Of a DNA stretch of 64,000 nt, positions 10,942-20,190 are shown one piece after another (the stretch's first letter is position 1; each line of letters starts with the position of its first letter). A program made the translations under genes and the position numbers. The notes under the pieces were generated by a model, which did no database searches, was not told the DNA's origin, and saw only the letters and a program-made list of their open reading frames with translations. This DNA is from Xanthomonas cissicola. GTDB lineage: Bacteria; Pseudomonadota; Gammaproteobacteria; Xanthomonadales; Xanthomonadaceae. The DNA lies in the NCBI RefSeq assembly GCF_008801575.1, contig NZ_VZPL01000002.1, positions 120,376 through 184,375 on the forward strand. The letters run 5' to 3'.

Positions 10942-11826
10942 TCAACCGAACGCGACCAGCTTGGCATGCGTTACATCGGGCGCCAACTGCCCCGGCCAAT
11001 CGCGGTCGTTGGCCACCTGCGCCTGCGCACGGCTGGCCTCGAACGCCGCGAAGTCCAACTCGGCCAGTGCCCACACTGTCTGGCCCTGCGTCTGCGCCAG
11101 CACGCCGTCGGAGGGGAAGCCGACATCCATCGGCGCAAACACCGCCGCCTCGCCGGTATTGATGTCCAACGCCGGGCTCCACGGCGCTTCGCCAGCAGTC
11201 ACCGACTGCGCGACGAACACGCGATTTTCCAGCGCGCGCGCCAGGCAGCCGACACGCACGCGCATGGCACCGGCGGCGGTGTCGGTGCAACTTGGCACGA
11301 TCAACAACCGCGCACCGGCCTCGTATTGCGCACGCACCGGCAGCGGGAACTCGCTGTCGTAACAGATCGCAATCGCGGCGCGAATGCCGTCCAGTTCGAA
11401 CACCTTCACCGCATCGCCCGGCTCGATCAGCCCGGTGGCTCTTTCGAAGCCGGTGAGCTGCAACTTGTCCTGCCAGCCATGCAGGCCCTCCGGGGTGAAC
11501 CAGTCGCTGCGGTTGCGGTAACGGCCATGGCCAATATCCAGCAGAAAACTACCGGCAATCAGGTGCAGCCGATGTTCCTGCGCCAAGCCGGCAAACAGCT
11601 CCAGCCACGGCGCGCGCAGCGCCTGGATGGCTGCCAGCGATTCGGGCAGGCCGGCAGAAATATGCGTGTCGAATGTTGCGCCCAGCTCCAGCGACAGATA
11701 TTCGGGCAGCACCGCCACCCGCGCACCGGCTGCGGCGGCTTCGGCGATCAGGGCCGATTGGCGTGCCGCAAACGCGGCGAAATCGACAGGCTTGCCGATG
11801 GGGTACTTGGCAACGGCAATTTTCAT
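10942..11826 (-). CDS. Carbon-nitrogen hydrolase (nitrilase superfamily)
   Basis: 294 residues with the complete nitrilase triad: E42 (VLPEYLS), K121 (WQDKLQLTGFE) and C155 (AICYDSEFP). Members hydrolyse amide or nitrile bonds, often of omega-amides or carbamoyl groups; this subgroup's substrate is not known to me. ATG 11826 begins the conserved first strand (MKIAVAKYPIG). Cytoplasmic, no signal sequence. It precedes the DUF3616 gene by 19 bases, suggesting co-transcription. Confidence 0.88.
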   Translation of the reverse strand: MKIAVAKYPIGKPVDFAAFAARQSALIAEAAAAGARVAVLPEYLSLELGATFDTHISAGLPESLAAIQALRAPWLELFAGLAQEHRLHLIAGSFLLDIGHGRYRNRSDWFTPEGLHGWQDKLQLTGFERATGLIEPGDAVKVFELDGIRAAIAICYDSEFPLPVRAQYEAGARLLIVPSCTDTAAGAMRVRVGCLARALENRVFVAQSVTAGEAPWSPALDINTGEAAVFAPMDVGFPSDGVLAQTQGQTVWALAELDFAAFEASRAQAQVANDRDWPGQLAPDVTHAKLVAFG

Positions 11827-11950
11827 CTGGTGGCCTTTGGATGATTGAATCGAGGTGGCGAAGCAATCAGGCCGGCCAGCGAACGCATGGTGCAGCGACC
11901 TTGCAGCCTGCTCGCGACGCCTGTCAGTCGCCGTAGCGCGCTCGCCGCGC

Positions 11951-12562
11951 TCACTGCGGCAACACACGTGTCCACACAGACAAGCTGTGGTCGATCTCGC
12001 CATGTTGCAACTCCGCCCAGTGCAGGTGCACCCGCATGCCCGGCTGCGGGGCGTAGCCACGTTTGCGCCAGAACGCATCGTTGGGGCGGTAATCGGCTGG
12101 CTTGCGCGGGTCGTCGGGCGCCCGTTCCACCGAACAGAACGCGGTCAATGCAAAGCGGCCCCGCGCGCGTGCATGCGCTTCGCGCCGGTCGAAGAATGCA
12201 TGACCGATACCTTGCCCGCGATACGCCGGCAGCAGCACCGATTCGCCGAAATAGAACACGCTGACCGGATCGATGCCGGCCGCGCGGAACGGTGCGTGGA
12301 ACGCGTCGCTGTCATCGAGCAGCGGCAACCCGGTCGATGCACCGATCACCGCATCGCCATCACGCGCCAGCACGAAGACGCTCTCCGGCGATGCCGCATA
12401 GGCCGCCAGATAGTCGCGCTCGTATGCGGCATCGCCTTGGTACAGATACGGCCAGGCGGCGAACACGCTGATGCGCAGCTGCGCCACCGCATCCAGATAC
12501 GGCAGCACCTGCGTGCCGCGCACCGTTTCCACCATCGGCGAGGAGCCAGTCATGCCGGCCAT
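11951..12562 (-). CDS. GNAT-family N-acetyltransferase
   Basis: A 203-residue acetyl-CoA-dependent acyltransferase. The acetyl-CoA pyrophosphate loop is LPAYRGQGIGHAFFDRREAHA (motif A: RGQGIG), preceded by the beta-strand VFYFGESVLLP. Substrate unknown. Start uncertain among ATG 12562, 12553 and a third in-frame Met; none has a strong ribosome site. It lies 124 bases upstream of the nitrilase gene, same strand. Confidence 0.8.
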   Translation of the reverse strand: MAGMTGSSPMVETVRGTQVLPYLDAVAQLRISVFAAWPYLYQGDAAYERDYLAAYAASPESVFVLARDGDAVIGASTGLPLLDDSDAFHAPFRAAGIDPVSVFYFGESVLLPAYRGQGIGHAFFDRREAHARARGRFALTAFCSVERAPDDPRKPADYRPNDAFWRKRGYAPQPGMRVHLHWAELQHGEIDHSLSVWTRVLPQ

Positions 12563-12597
12563 GGTAAGCCAGCAAGAGGTGGCTGCAACGCCATGCT

Positions 12598-13017
12598 TCA
12601 ACGCAGCCAATGATTGTGGTTCGAAACGCGGGTCTGCGGCTGTTGCCACAGCAACCACACCGCCGCTTCGTCGGTTGCCAGCAGTACCCCGAGCAGCGCA
12701 TCGGTGCTGCGTGCCCAATAGCTGCCGTTGCTCAGCCGTTGCCACGGTCCATAGCTGCGTGCCCATGGGTTGCCGGCGCGGATGTGCTGCGCTGCCACCT
12801 GCAAGAACGCATGCCCGCCGATGCGCAGGTGCTGCGCGGTGCGTGCGTGCAGCTGCAGGCCCACCACCCCGCCGCGCCTGTCGCGGTTCAGCGGCAAGGC
12901 CGACAGCGCCGAGCTTTCCCAAGCGTGCGGCAGCGCTGCGGGAAGCAGCGCCACCGTGTCGATGCCGGCGGGCAGCAAACGCTGCGCGCGCCGGTGCAAG
13001 TGTGCCTGCGCCAGCAT
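12598..13017 (-). CDS. Conserved-looking hypothetical protein downstream of creD
   Basis: A 139-residue frame beginning seven bases after the creD stop, with GAGG six bases before ATG 13017; third positions are strongly G/C as in neighbouring genes, which supports real coding. It has no signal peptide or membrane segment and is rich in Ala, Leu and Trp, with a pattern such as WARSYGPWQRLSNGSYWARS in the second half. No family recognised. Tight spacing implies co-transcription with creD, so it may belong to the CreBC regulon. Confidence 0.65.
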   Translation of the reverse strand: MLAQAHLHRRAQRLLPAGIDTVALLPAALPHAWESSALSALPLNRDRRGGVVGLQLHARTAQHLRIGGHAFLQVAAQHIRAGNPWARSYGPWQRLSNGSYWARSTDALLGVLLATDEAAVWLLWQQPQTRVSNHNHWLR

Positions 13018-13024
13018 GCCGGCC

Positions 13025-14344
13025 TCAGCGCAGGCTGTTGCCAAGCTCGTACCAATCGAGCTTGCGGGTGACCCACATGATGCTGGTCAGGATGCCGAAC
13101 AGCAGCAACGATCCCATCAGCAGCGCGTTGTCCTCGGAGATCAACAGGCTGTAGAGCACCGCGTACAAAGCGGTGAGCATCACCGAAAAGCCAGCCGCAC
13201 GGATCCAACTGCGCAACACGCCGGACAGATAGAAGAACTGCAGGCCGATACACGCCGCCGCCGACACCAGATAGGCCTGCCAGAACGCGATGTGTTCGGA
13301 AAGGCTGAGCAGCAGCAGGAAGAAGATCGCCAGCGCCAGGCCCACCAACAGGTACTGCAAGGGGTGGATCGGCAGGCGCTTGATCAACTCGAACAGCACG
13401 AAGGCCACGAAGGTCAGCACCACGAACAGGATGCCGTACTTGCTGGCGCGGTCGGCCTGGGTATACACGTCCACCGGGTCGACCAGGCGCACTTCCAGCG
13501 TGTCCAGCGCCGCATGGCTGGACTGCAACTGCGTCTGCGCACCGGTGGCCAGCGACGACAGCGACCAACTCGCATCGAAGCCCGTCGGTCCGATGCTCGG
13601 CGCATTCGGCAGGAAGCGGCCGCCGAAGGACGGGTGTTGCCAGGCGGAGCGCAGGGCGATCTCGTTGTTGTCGGCGATCGGCGCGATGGTCAGCCGGCGC
13701 GTGCCGTCCAGCACGAACTGCATGTCCACCACGTTGCCGTCCTGCAGCCGGCCGGCGACCGGGTCGGCCAGCGGGCCCAGTTGGGCATGGATGCCCGCCG
13801 AACGGTCGGCCAGTGCGCCTGCACCGCTCTCCAGCGCCAACGTGCGGCCATCGACCTGCAAGCGCGGCGTGCCCACCAATCCGCGCACGTCGGACATACC
13901 GATTGCCAGGTACGGCTGGCCATACGCACGGGTCGGCGCAGCCGCGTAGTCGAAGGAGTCGTATTCGGCATGCAAGGTGGCTTTCCAGGAATACACCTGC
14001 ACCCGGTACAAGCCCACCTCGCGCACCGAGGGCACCATTTCGCCGCTGAGTTTCAGGCGACGCGGCGTTTGCAGCAGCGTCCCTTCGCGCTTGCGCCAGA
14101 CCTTGCGCTGGTTGCCCTGCTCGTCCGGCTCGGTGACCTGCACGTCTTCGGTATACGGCAGTACCCGCACCGGCGCGATGAACTGCTGCTCGCCAGCCTT
14201 GCTCTGCGCCACCCGCTCTACCGCCTCGTCACGGTAGCGCGCGCGGTCCTGCACCGCGCCACGGATCAGGAGCAGCGGAATCAGCAACAGCAGGATCAGC
14301 CCACCGATGCTGGCGAACCGCAATAACAGTTTCAGGGATTTCAT
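13025..14344 (-). CDS. creD: Inner-membrane protein CreD
   Basis: 439 residues. One N-terminal TM anchor (ASIGGLILLLLIPLLLIRG) with the adjoining RxxxRYRDEAV stretch, a long periplasmic domain (about residues 50-300), then several C-terminal TM segments (ILFVVLTFVAFVLFELI onwards), matching the CreD/CetD family. In enterobacteria and Stenotrophomonas it is the main target of the CreBC system and supports envelope integrity and beta-lactam tolerance. It is separated from creBC here by a broken peptidase gene. A Cre-tag-like repeat lies 66 bases upstream of its start. Confidence 0.93.
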   Translation of the reverse strand: MKSLKLLLRFASIGGLILLLLIPLLLIRGAVQDRARYRDEAVERVAQSKAGEQQFIAPVRVLPYTEDVQVTEPDEQGNQRKVWRKREGTLLQTPRRLKLSGEMVPSVREVGLYRVQVYSWKATLHAEYDSFDYAAAPTRAYGQPYLAIGMSDVRGLVGTPRLQVDGRTLALESGAGALADRSAGIHAQLGPLADPVAGRLQDGNVVDMQFVLDGTRRLTIAPIADNNEIALRSAWQHPSFGGRFLPNAPSIGPTGFDASWSLSSLATGAQTQLQSSHAALDTLEVRLVDPVDVYTQADRASKYGILFVVLTFVAFVLFELIKRLPIHPLQYLLVGLALAIFFLLLLSLSEHIAFWQAYLVSAAACIGLQFFYLSGVLRSWIRAAGFSVMLTALYAVLYSLLISEDNALLMGSLLLFGILTSIMWVTRKLDWYELGNSLR

Positions 14345-14763
14345 CGGCCATCCTCATCTTGGGAGGTGGCCAGGGTGCGCTGCGCCGGTGTCGCAGGTTT
14401 GAGGCGAATTTGAAGCGAAGGTGAAGTGCGCGACCCGGTTATTCGACGACCGCCACTGTGACGCATTGACGAAATACGGTTTTCAACTCTCCAAAGTGCA
14501 ACCCGTGCCCAAAACAGGCTTCCGTTTGATCGGCAGCACTTCGCCTTGCCGCCGCACGCGTCGCCTTCACGCGTAACGATGCATGGGCAGGTGCGCAGCC
14601 CCGAATCCCTCCTTTTATCTGATCGCCGCTTCCAGTTCGCTGTTCTTCGATGAGGTCTTCAGCCGCATGCGCTGCTTCGGCGCTGTCATGGCTGCATGCC
14701 GATTCGGCAGTGGTTTGGTCACTGCGCACGACTGCATTCCTCTCTTGCCTGGAGCTGTCTTCC
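14345..14763. other. creD / peptidase divergent intergenic region
   Basis: 419 bases between divergent genes. Apart from the Cre-tag-like site near creD and a GGAG ribosome site before the peptidase ATG, I see no gene or strong hairpin. Confidence 0.5.
14410..14425 (-). promoter_or_regulatory. CreB-binding Cre-tag-like direct repeat before creD
   Basis: On the minus strand the site reads TTCACCTTCGCTTCAA, that is TTCAC-N6-TTCAA against the known Cre tag TTCAC-N6-TTCAC, one mismatch. A third, weaker unit (CTCAA) follows in the same 11-base phase. It is 66 bases before the creD ATG, a natural place for activation by phosphorylated CreB. Confidence 0.7.
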
Positions 14764-15576
14764 ATGAACACGCACCGTTCGCTCGCCCTTTGCCTGCTCG
14801 CCGCCCTGAGCCTGACCGCTGCCACCGCGCAGGCGGCAGTGCACGGCATGGGCCTAAAGCCTTCGTCGTTGATGCAGCCGGTCACCCCGTTGTTCGGTAC
14901 CGCAAGCGTTAGCACACCGCTGCCTGCCAGTGTCGACCTGACTGCATGGGCGATCACGCCGGGCGACCAGGGCCAGATCGGAGCATGCGCGTCATGGGCG
15001 GCCGCTCACACCCTGACCGGTTGGTATGCCAACGCCAACAAACAGGCCTAGACGCGCTTTGCCCCGATGTACCTGTACAGCCAGGTCAACGGCGGCGTGG
15101 ATGAAGGCTCCACCCTGGAAGCGCCGCTGGAGATCGCGCTTGCGCAGGGCATCGACACCGAGCAGCACTATTCGTGGGGCAACTACGACTGGAAACACCA
15201 ACCCACTACCGCCGACAAGGCCAACGCTGCCAAGAACCCGACGCCGTATCGCCACTACACCGTGCTGTATTCGGGCAACGGCAATGGGGGACGCGCCTTG
15301 ATCGAACAGATCAAGCTCGCCCTTGCCTCTTCCACGCCGGTGGCGATCGGCTTCTATGTGCGCCAGGGCTTTGAAGACCTGACAACCAAGAATCAGGTCG
15401 ATTACGACGTCAAGACGCCAATTCTGGGTGGGCATGCCGTGATCGCGCTGGGCTACGACAGCGAAGGACTGATCGTGGAAAACAGCTGGGGCACCGAATG
15501 GGGCAACAAGGGTTTCGGCAAACTGTCCTGGTCGGTGGTCGCCAAGGATGTGATCGGCGCCGACGTGGTGTACTAG
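14764..15576 (+). pseudogene. Papain-like (C1) cysteine peptidase interrupted by an in-frame amber codon
   Basis: ATG 14764 has GGAG upstream and a clear Sec signal peptide (LALCLLAALSLTAATAQA). The frame carries the catalytic cysteine in DQGQIGACASWAA (C75), then stops at TAG 15049-15051 (codon 96). The same frame continues without any shift from TRFAPMYLYSQ to the end, containing the catalytic histidine (GGHAVIALGYD) and asparagine (VENSWGTEWGNKG). Without the stop it would be a 270-residue secreted peptidase resembling xylellain of Xylella. One base change explains the lesion. Cys and His/Asn now lie on opposite sides of the stop, so neither fragment can be active unless the TAG is read through. 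Confidence 0.88.
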
Positions 15577-15592
15577 CACAGCACGAACATCA

Positions 15593-15633
15593 CCACCCCT
15601 TCCAGCGCAGCTTCATAGGGCTGCGAGGGGTGG
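15593..15633. terminator. Long hairpin between convergent peptidase and creC genes
   Basis: CCACCCCT (15593-15600) pairs perfectly with AGGGGTGG (15626-15633), and an inner CGCAGC/GCTGCG extends the stem. It sits 17 bases after the peptidase stop and before the creC stop on the other strand. No T-run follows, so termination efficiency is uncertain. Confidence 0.5.
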
Positions 15634-15769
15634 CGGGCGAACTGGTTCAGCACGGCCACGCGCCGTACGCTGATTGACGCAGGCGCGGCGTGTGCTCAGG
15701 TGCATGCCGTCGCCTTGAACGCACAGAGGCCACCGGCGCCGGCCAACCGCGACAACTATCTGCAGCGAC

Positions 15770-17218
15770 TCAACCGATCGGTAGGCGCAACACCGCACGC
15801 GCACCGCCACCGTCGCGATTGCCCAGCGTCACGTCCCCGCCATGCAGGCGCGCAACCTCGTGCACGAACGGCAACCCAAGACCGGAGCTGCGCTGGCCGG
15901 TCTGCGGGCGTGCCAGCGAATAGAACCGCTCGAAGACGCGCTCGAGCGCGTAATCGGGCACGCCGCTGCCACGGTCTTCGACCACCAATTCCCAATGTCC
16001 ATCGTGCAGCCGCGCATGCAGGCGCACATGGCTGTCTTGCTTCGAAAACGCGATGGCATTTTCGAGCAGATTGATCAGTGCCTGTCGCAGCAGAAAACCA
16101 TCGCCCAGTACGTGGTGACCGCCTGACGCCCCGGCCCCTGCATCCACTTCCACGGTGACGCCAGTCGCCGCCGCGCGCAGCGCCACCGCGTCCGCCGCAG
16201 CCTGCAGCAGCCCATCGATACCGATGCGCTCGCGCTTCTGCAGCCAGCCGTGCTGCTCCACTTCGGCCAGTGCCAGCAGCTTGTCGATGGTTTCGGTGAG
16301 CCGGCGTTCCTGCGCACGGATGGTGGCAACGAAGTGCTGGCGGTCGGCCTCCGGCAGTGGCTCGGCCAACAACTCCGAGGCACCGCGAATCGCCGCCAGC
16401 GGGCTTTTCATCTCGTGCGTCAGCGACTGCACGTACTGCTCTACATACGCCTTGCCTTCCAGCTTGCGGCGCATGCTCTCCAGCGCCTGGCCCAGATCGC
16501 CGATCTCGTCGCCACGCGGTTCGGGCGGCGGTACCGGGATGCCGGCGCTCACCGCCTGCGCATAGCGATTGAGCCGGCCGATGCCACGCATCAACCACCA
16601 GGTCATCAAGATGCCGATCAACGCTGAAATGCCGATCAACCAGGCGCCGCGCTGCAGGATGTTGCGCTGGCTGGCTTCGATAAACGGGTCGATGCTGCGA
16701 TTGGGCTGTGCCAGGGTCAGCACGCCGATCAGTTGGCCGGGGTCATCCGGTGCGTAGATCGGCGCGGCCACGTGCATCACCGTGGCGGCGGGGTCGCCAT
16801 CGATCTCCGGGCTGGAACGCGCGCCATATTCGCCGCGCAACGTGCGGTAGACATCGTTCCAGCGCGAGTTGTCGCGGCCCACGTCGCGGCCCAGCGAATC
16901 GAACACCACCACGCCGCGCGCATCGGTGACGGTCACGCGGTAATCCACCGTGTTCTTGCGAAAGCGCCATACCCATGCCTTGGGGTCGCGCTGCTGGGCC
17001 CTGGTCACGTTGCGCGCGAAGCGGCCATCGGCAAGCGTGCCGGCAGCCAACTCGCTACTGGCGACTTCTGCCAGCACATTGGCCGCATCCACCAGCGTGG
17101 ATTCCATCGCCTGGCGCACCCCCGGCTTGACCTCGTTGACGAACACGCGCATCACGAAGAACGCGGCCAGGCCCACGATCAGGAAGAAGCCCAGAAACAG
17201 CTTGAGACCAAGCCGCAT
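15770..17218 (-). CDS. creC: Sensor histidine kinase CreC
   Basis: 482 residues: N-terminal TM (LFLGFFLIVGLAAFFVM), periplasmic sensor domain to about residue 180, second TM (GAWLIGISALIGILMTWWLM), HAMP linker, HisKA with the phospho-acceptor in LTHEMKSPLAAIRGASELL, and an HATPase domain with N box (INLLENAIAF) and G boxes (DRGSGVP, SSGLGLPFV). It phosphorylates CreB, encoded 48 bases upstream. It controls creD and envelope or beta-lactam stress functions in relatives. Intact and of normal length. Confidence 0.93.
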   Translation of the reverse strand: MRLGLKLFLGFFLIVGLAAFFVMRVFVNEVKPGVRQAMESTLVDAANVLAEVASSELAAGTLADGRFARNVTRAQQRDPKAWVWRFRKNTVDYRVTVTDARGVVVFDSLGRDVGRDNSRWNDVYRTLRGEYGARSSPEIDGDPAATVMHVAAPIYAPDDPGQLIGVLTLAQPNRSIDPFIEASQRNILQRGAWLIGISALIGILMTWWLMRGIGRLNRYAQAVSAGIPVPPPEPRGDEIGDLGQALESMRRKLEGKAYVEQYVQSLTHEMKSPLAAIRGASELLAEPLPEADRQHFVATIRAQERRLTETIDKLLALAEVEQHGWLQKRERIGIDGLLQAAADAVALRAAATGVTVEVDAGAGASGGHHVLGDGFLLRQALINLLENAIAFSKQDSHVRLHARLHDGHWELVVEDRGSGVPDYALERVFERFYSLARPQTGQRSSGLGLPFVHEVARLHGGDVTLGNRDGGGARAVLRLPIG

Positions 17219-17266
17219 GTCAGCCCGCGGCCTCGCTCAGTTCACCAAGGAAGTGCCGGCGCATGC

Positions 17267-17959
17267 CTACACTTCCAGCGCGTAGCCAAGGCCACGGTGG
17301 GTGCGGATCGGGTCGACCGGCACGCCGGCCAGGCGCAGCTTGCCGCGCAACGTCTTGATGTGGGTGTCGACGGTGCGGTCGGCACTGTCGGCGCTGGCGT
17401 CCCAGCCGCGGTCCATCAGCTGCGCACGGCTCAGGATCGCACCAGGGCGCTGCAGCAACGCTGCCAGCAGTGCATATTCGTAGCGTGTCAGCGGCAGCAG
17501 GGTCTCGCCGTAGCGGATGCGGCTGCCCTCGCGGTCGATCGCAAACGCGCCGTGCGGCTGCCAGCCCGATTCGGCCGCCGCGCCCGCATGGCGTCGGCGC
17601 AGGCGCGCACGCACGCGCGCCACCAGCTCGCGCGGCGAGAACGGCTTGGCCATGTAATCGTCGGCGCCCAGCTCCAGGCCAAGCACGCGGTCGATCTCGT
17701 CGTTGCGCGCGGTCAGGAAGATCACCGGCACCTCGCTGAAACCGCGCAACGTGCGGCACACCTCGAACCCGTTGATGTCCGGCAGGCCCACGTCGAGGAC
17801 CACCACATCGGCCGGATCGGCGCGCAGACGCGTCAGCGCATCGCGGCCCAGCAGGCAATGCTCAGGCGCGTAGCCTTCGCTGCGTAGTGCGTAGAGCACG
17901 GTATCGGCAATGGCGGCTTCGTCTTCGACGACGAGCACGCGGGCGGCAGACTCTGACAT
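17267..17959 (-). CDS. creB: OmpR-family response regulator CreB
   Basis: 230 residues. Receiver domain with phospho-acceptor Asp in VVVLDVGLPDINGFEVC, acidic pair VVEDEAA and conserved lysine AKPFSPRE, then a winged-helix DNA-binding domain (LTRYEYALLAALLQRPGAILSR; DRTVDTHIKTLRGKL). Start ATG 17959. First gene of creB-creC; binds Cre tags such as the one before creD. Confidence 0.93.
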   Translation of the reverse strand: MSESAARVLVVEDEAAIADTVLYALRSEGYAPEHCLLGRDALTRLRADPADVVVLDVGLPDINGFEVCRTLRGFSEVPVIFLTARNDEIDRVLGLELGADDYMAKPFSPRELVARVRARLRRRHAGAAAESGWQPHGAFAIDREGSRIRYGETLLPLTRYEYALLAALLQRPGAILSRAQLMDRGWDASADSADRTVDTHIKTLRGKLRLAGVPVDPIRTHRGLGYALEV

Positions 17960-18150
17960 GCCGCGCAGCATACCGGCATGCGGGTACCGCCTGCAGGACG
18001 AGGTGGTCCACGCACGGCGTGGCACGACGTGACGCACACCCAGCGCTGCTCGCGGCATCGCGCAGCATCTGGATGCGGCCACCGTGCGCTTGCGCCGCGT
18101 CGCCCGGAATGGGCAACAACAAATCGCGCCGCAGCCTCTACACTGCCGCG

Positions 18151-19059
18151 ATGAACTATCGCCACGCCTTCCATGCCGGCAACCATGCCGACGTGCTCAA
18201 ACACATCGCCCTGCTTGCCCTGATCGACACCCTCAAGCGCAAGGAGACACCGTTCTTCGTGCTCGACACGCACGCCGGGCGCGGCCGCTACCAACTCGGT
18301 GGCGAAGAGAGCCGCAAGACCAACGAAGCCGATGCCGGCGTGATGCGGCTGATGGCAGAGGCCAGCTTGCCCGAGGTGGTCGAGCGCTATCTGCGCGCGG
18401 TGCAGGCCGACAACCAGTCCACGGCCCGCCACGCCATTCCCGGCCAGAAGCCCACCCGCCCCACCGCCGGCATCCAGCTCAACTACTACCCCGGCTCGCC
18501 GCTGCTGGCTGCGCAAGCGCTGCGCGAGCAGGACCGCATGGCATTTTGCGAACTGCAGCCCGACGAAGCCGAGGCGCTCAAGGCCCTGTTCGCCAGGGAC
18601 AGCCGGGTGCGCGTGCACGCCGGCGACGGCTACGCGGCAATCCGCGCCTTCCTGCCGCCGCGGGCTGGCGAAACCAAGATCGGCCGCGGGCTGGTGCTGA
18701 TCGACCCGCCCTACGAATCGCAGGACGCCGAATATCCGCAGATCATCCATAGCGTGCGCGAGGCGCTGGCGCGCTGGCCGCAGGCGATCTGCATGGTGTG
18801 GTACCCCATCAAGCTGCGCCGCAGCCTGCAGCCGTTCATGCGCAAGGCCGCCGCGCTGCCGGCCAAGTCGGTGCTGGTCGCCGAGCTGCAGGTGCGCCCG
18901 GACGACTCGCCGCTGCGCCTGACCGGCAGCGGGCTGCTGATCGTCAACGCGCCCTGGCAGTTCGACCAGGTGCTGGCGCCGGCGTTGCCGGTGCTCAAGC
19001 AGCATCTCGGCGAGCCCGGCGCCTCGACCCGGCTGGAGTGGCTGCGCCAGGACGGCTGA
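18151..19059 (+). CDS. rlmJ: 23S rRNA (adenine-2030-N6)-methyltransferase
   Basis: 302 residues. Begins with the family signature MNYRHAFHAGNHADVLKHIAL, then the SAM-binding FVLDTHAGRGRYQL, and the N6-methyltransferase catalytic motif DPPYES near residue 186. It methylates A2030 of 23S rRNA. Slightly longer than the 280-residue E. coli enzyme. Divergent from creB; 192 bases separate the starts. Confidence 0.93.
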   Translation: MNYRHAFHAGNHADVLKHIALLALIDTLKRKETPFFVLDTHAGRGRYQLGGEESRKTNEADAGVMRLMAEASLPEVVERYLRAVQADNQSTARHAIPGQKPTRPTAGIQLNYYPGSPLLAAQALREQDRMAFCELQPDEAEALKALFARDSRVRVHAGDGYAAIRAFLPPRAGETKIGRGLVLIDPPYESQDAEYPQIIHSVREALARWPQAICMVWYPIKLRRSLQPFMRKAAALPAKSVLVAELQVRPDDSPLRLTGSGLLIVNAPWQFDQVLAPALPVLKQHLGEPGASTRLEWLRQDG

Positions 19060-19450
19060 GCCGGCAGAGGTGTGCACCTCCCCATCGTGGTGGGTAGGCC
19101 CGCGTCGTCGTTGCACCGCTGCAATGGCCAGGGCCGCGCGGGCCGCGTCGGCGACATAGCAGTTGTCGCGAGCACCTTCGGCGCAGCGCAGACAAGCGGG
19201 CGCTGCACCGGATACGCATGTCTCAGGAAGCCGGGCCGGGTGACGAAGGCCTTCCGGCGGCCCAGCTGCTTGCACTCGGCTGCCACAGTGCGCGCCACAT
19301 CACGCTCACGACCGGCTCACGGCTCCGCTCGTTACAGTGGTGTGGGAAGCACTGCCACCTCCCTGTCGGCTCCCGGCGGCACACCGGATTCATTCACGGT
19401 TGCGCGCCGGGCTGGTGCCAGAATCTTCCGATCTTTAAGGAACACCGGTC
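19060..19450. other. Intergenic stretch, no gene seen
   Basis: 391 bases between rlmJ and the GNAT gene. No supported frame. A short inverted repeat (GAGGT/ACCTC) lies within 20 bases of the rlmJ stop, too weak to call a terminator. Confidence 0.5.
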
Positions 19451-19993
19451 ATGGCCATTCGCAATCGCCTGCCTCCCTGGCATGAAAACTTCAGCCTGCC
19501 CAATGGCCGCACCCTTCTGCTTCGCCCGATCCGTCCCGAGGATGGTCCGCCTCTGCAGGGAGCTTTCAGCCTGTTGGGACCGGAGGAAATTCGCGCGCGC
19601 TTTGTGCGCTCCTCTACCGAAATTACCCCGGAGATGGTGCAGCGCCTGACCCATCCCAATCCCAAGAGCGAGATCGTGCTGGTCGCCGCCGAGCAACTGC
19701 CGCCCGGCGAAGCGCTGGTCGGCGCGGTCGCGCGCGCCGCGCTGGTACCGGGCACCCGCCAGGCCGAATACACCATCCTGGTCAGCAGCTTCGTCGCCGG
19801 CCAGGGGCTGGGACGGCAGCTGATGCGCAAGCTGGTCAAGTGGGCGCGGCGCAAGTACCTGGATTGCCTGTTCGGCGATGTGCTGCAAAGCAATGTGCCG
19901 ATGCTGCAGTTGGCAGAATCGCTGGGCTTCAAGCCGCAGGCGCATCCGGAGTCGCCGGAGCTGGTGCGGATGGTGTTGGAGCTGGATGCTTGA
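19451..19993 (+). CDS. GNAT-family N-acetyltransferase
   Basis: 180 residues, preceded by AAGGA. It resembles the catalytic acetyltransferase domain of protein lysine acetyltransferases: LPNGRTLLLRPIRPEDGPPL at the start, acyl-CoA loop AGQGLGRQLMRKLVKWARR and the closing NVPMLQLAESLGFK helix. It stands alone, without the acyl-CoA synthetase domain found in Pat enzymes. Target unknown. A heptamer repeat starts seven bases after its stop. Confidence 0.85.
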   Translation: MAIRNRLPPWHENFSLPNGRTLLLRPIRPEDGPPLQGAFSLLGPEEIRARFVRSSTEITPEMVQRLTHPNPKSEIVLVAAEQLPPGEALVGAVARAALVPGTRQAEYTILVSSFVAGQGLGRQLMRKLVKWARRKYLDCLFGDVLQSNVPMLQLAESLGFKPQAHPESPELVRMVLELDA

Positions 19994-19999
19994 GTTGCC

Positions 20000-20069
20000 G
20001 GGATTCGGGATTCGGGATTCGGGATTCGGGATTCGGGATTTGGGATTTGGGATTTGGGATTTGGGATTC
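20000..20069 (+). repeat. Tandem heptamer repeat GGGATTC/GGGATTT, ten units
   Basis: Ten exact head-to-tail 7-base units: five GGGATTC (20000-20034), four GGGATTT (20035-20062) and a final GGGATTC. Variants are grouped, as expected from slippage of blocks. This heptamer is common in Xanthomonas genomes between genes. Copy number is likely variable between strains. Confidence 0.93.
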
Positions 20070-20190
20070 GTAAAAGCGGTTTGGCTGGTGGTTTGCTGCG
20101 GTCCTTGCCCACTCGCCATCGCAGGAGTCGGTGCAAGTAAGTCTTCGTAGGTGCAATGCCGCTCTCCTTGGCCGCCAGCGCCCTTAAGTA

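Noticed and set aside
19069..19082. GAGGTGTGCACCTC as an rlmJ terminator
   Set aside because: Only five pairs with a short loop and no T-run.
20000..20069. Possible CRISPR array
   Set aside because: Seven-base units without spacers; a simple tandem repeat.
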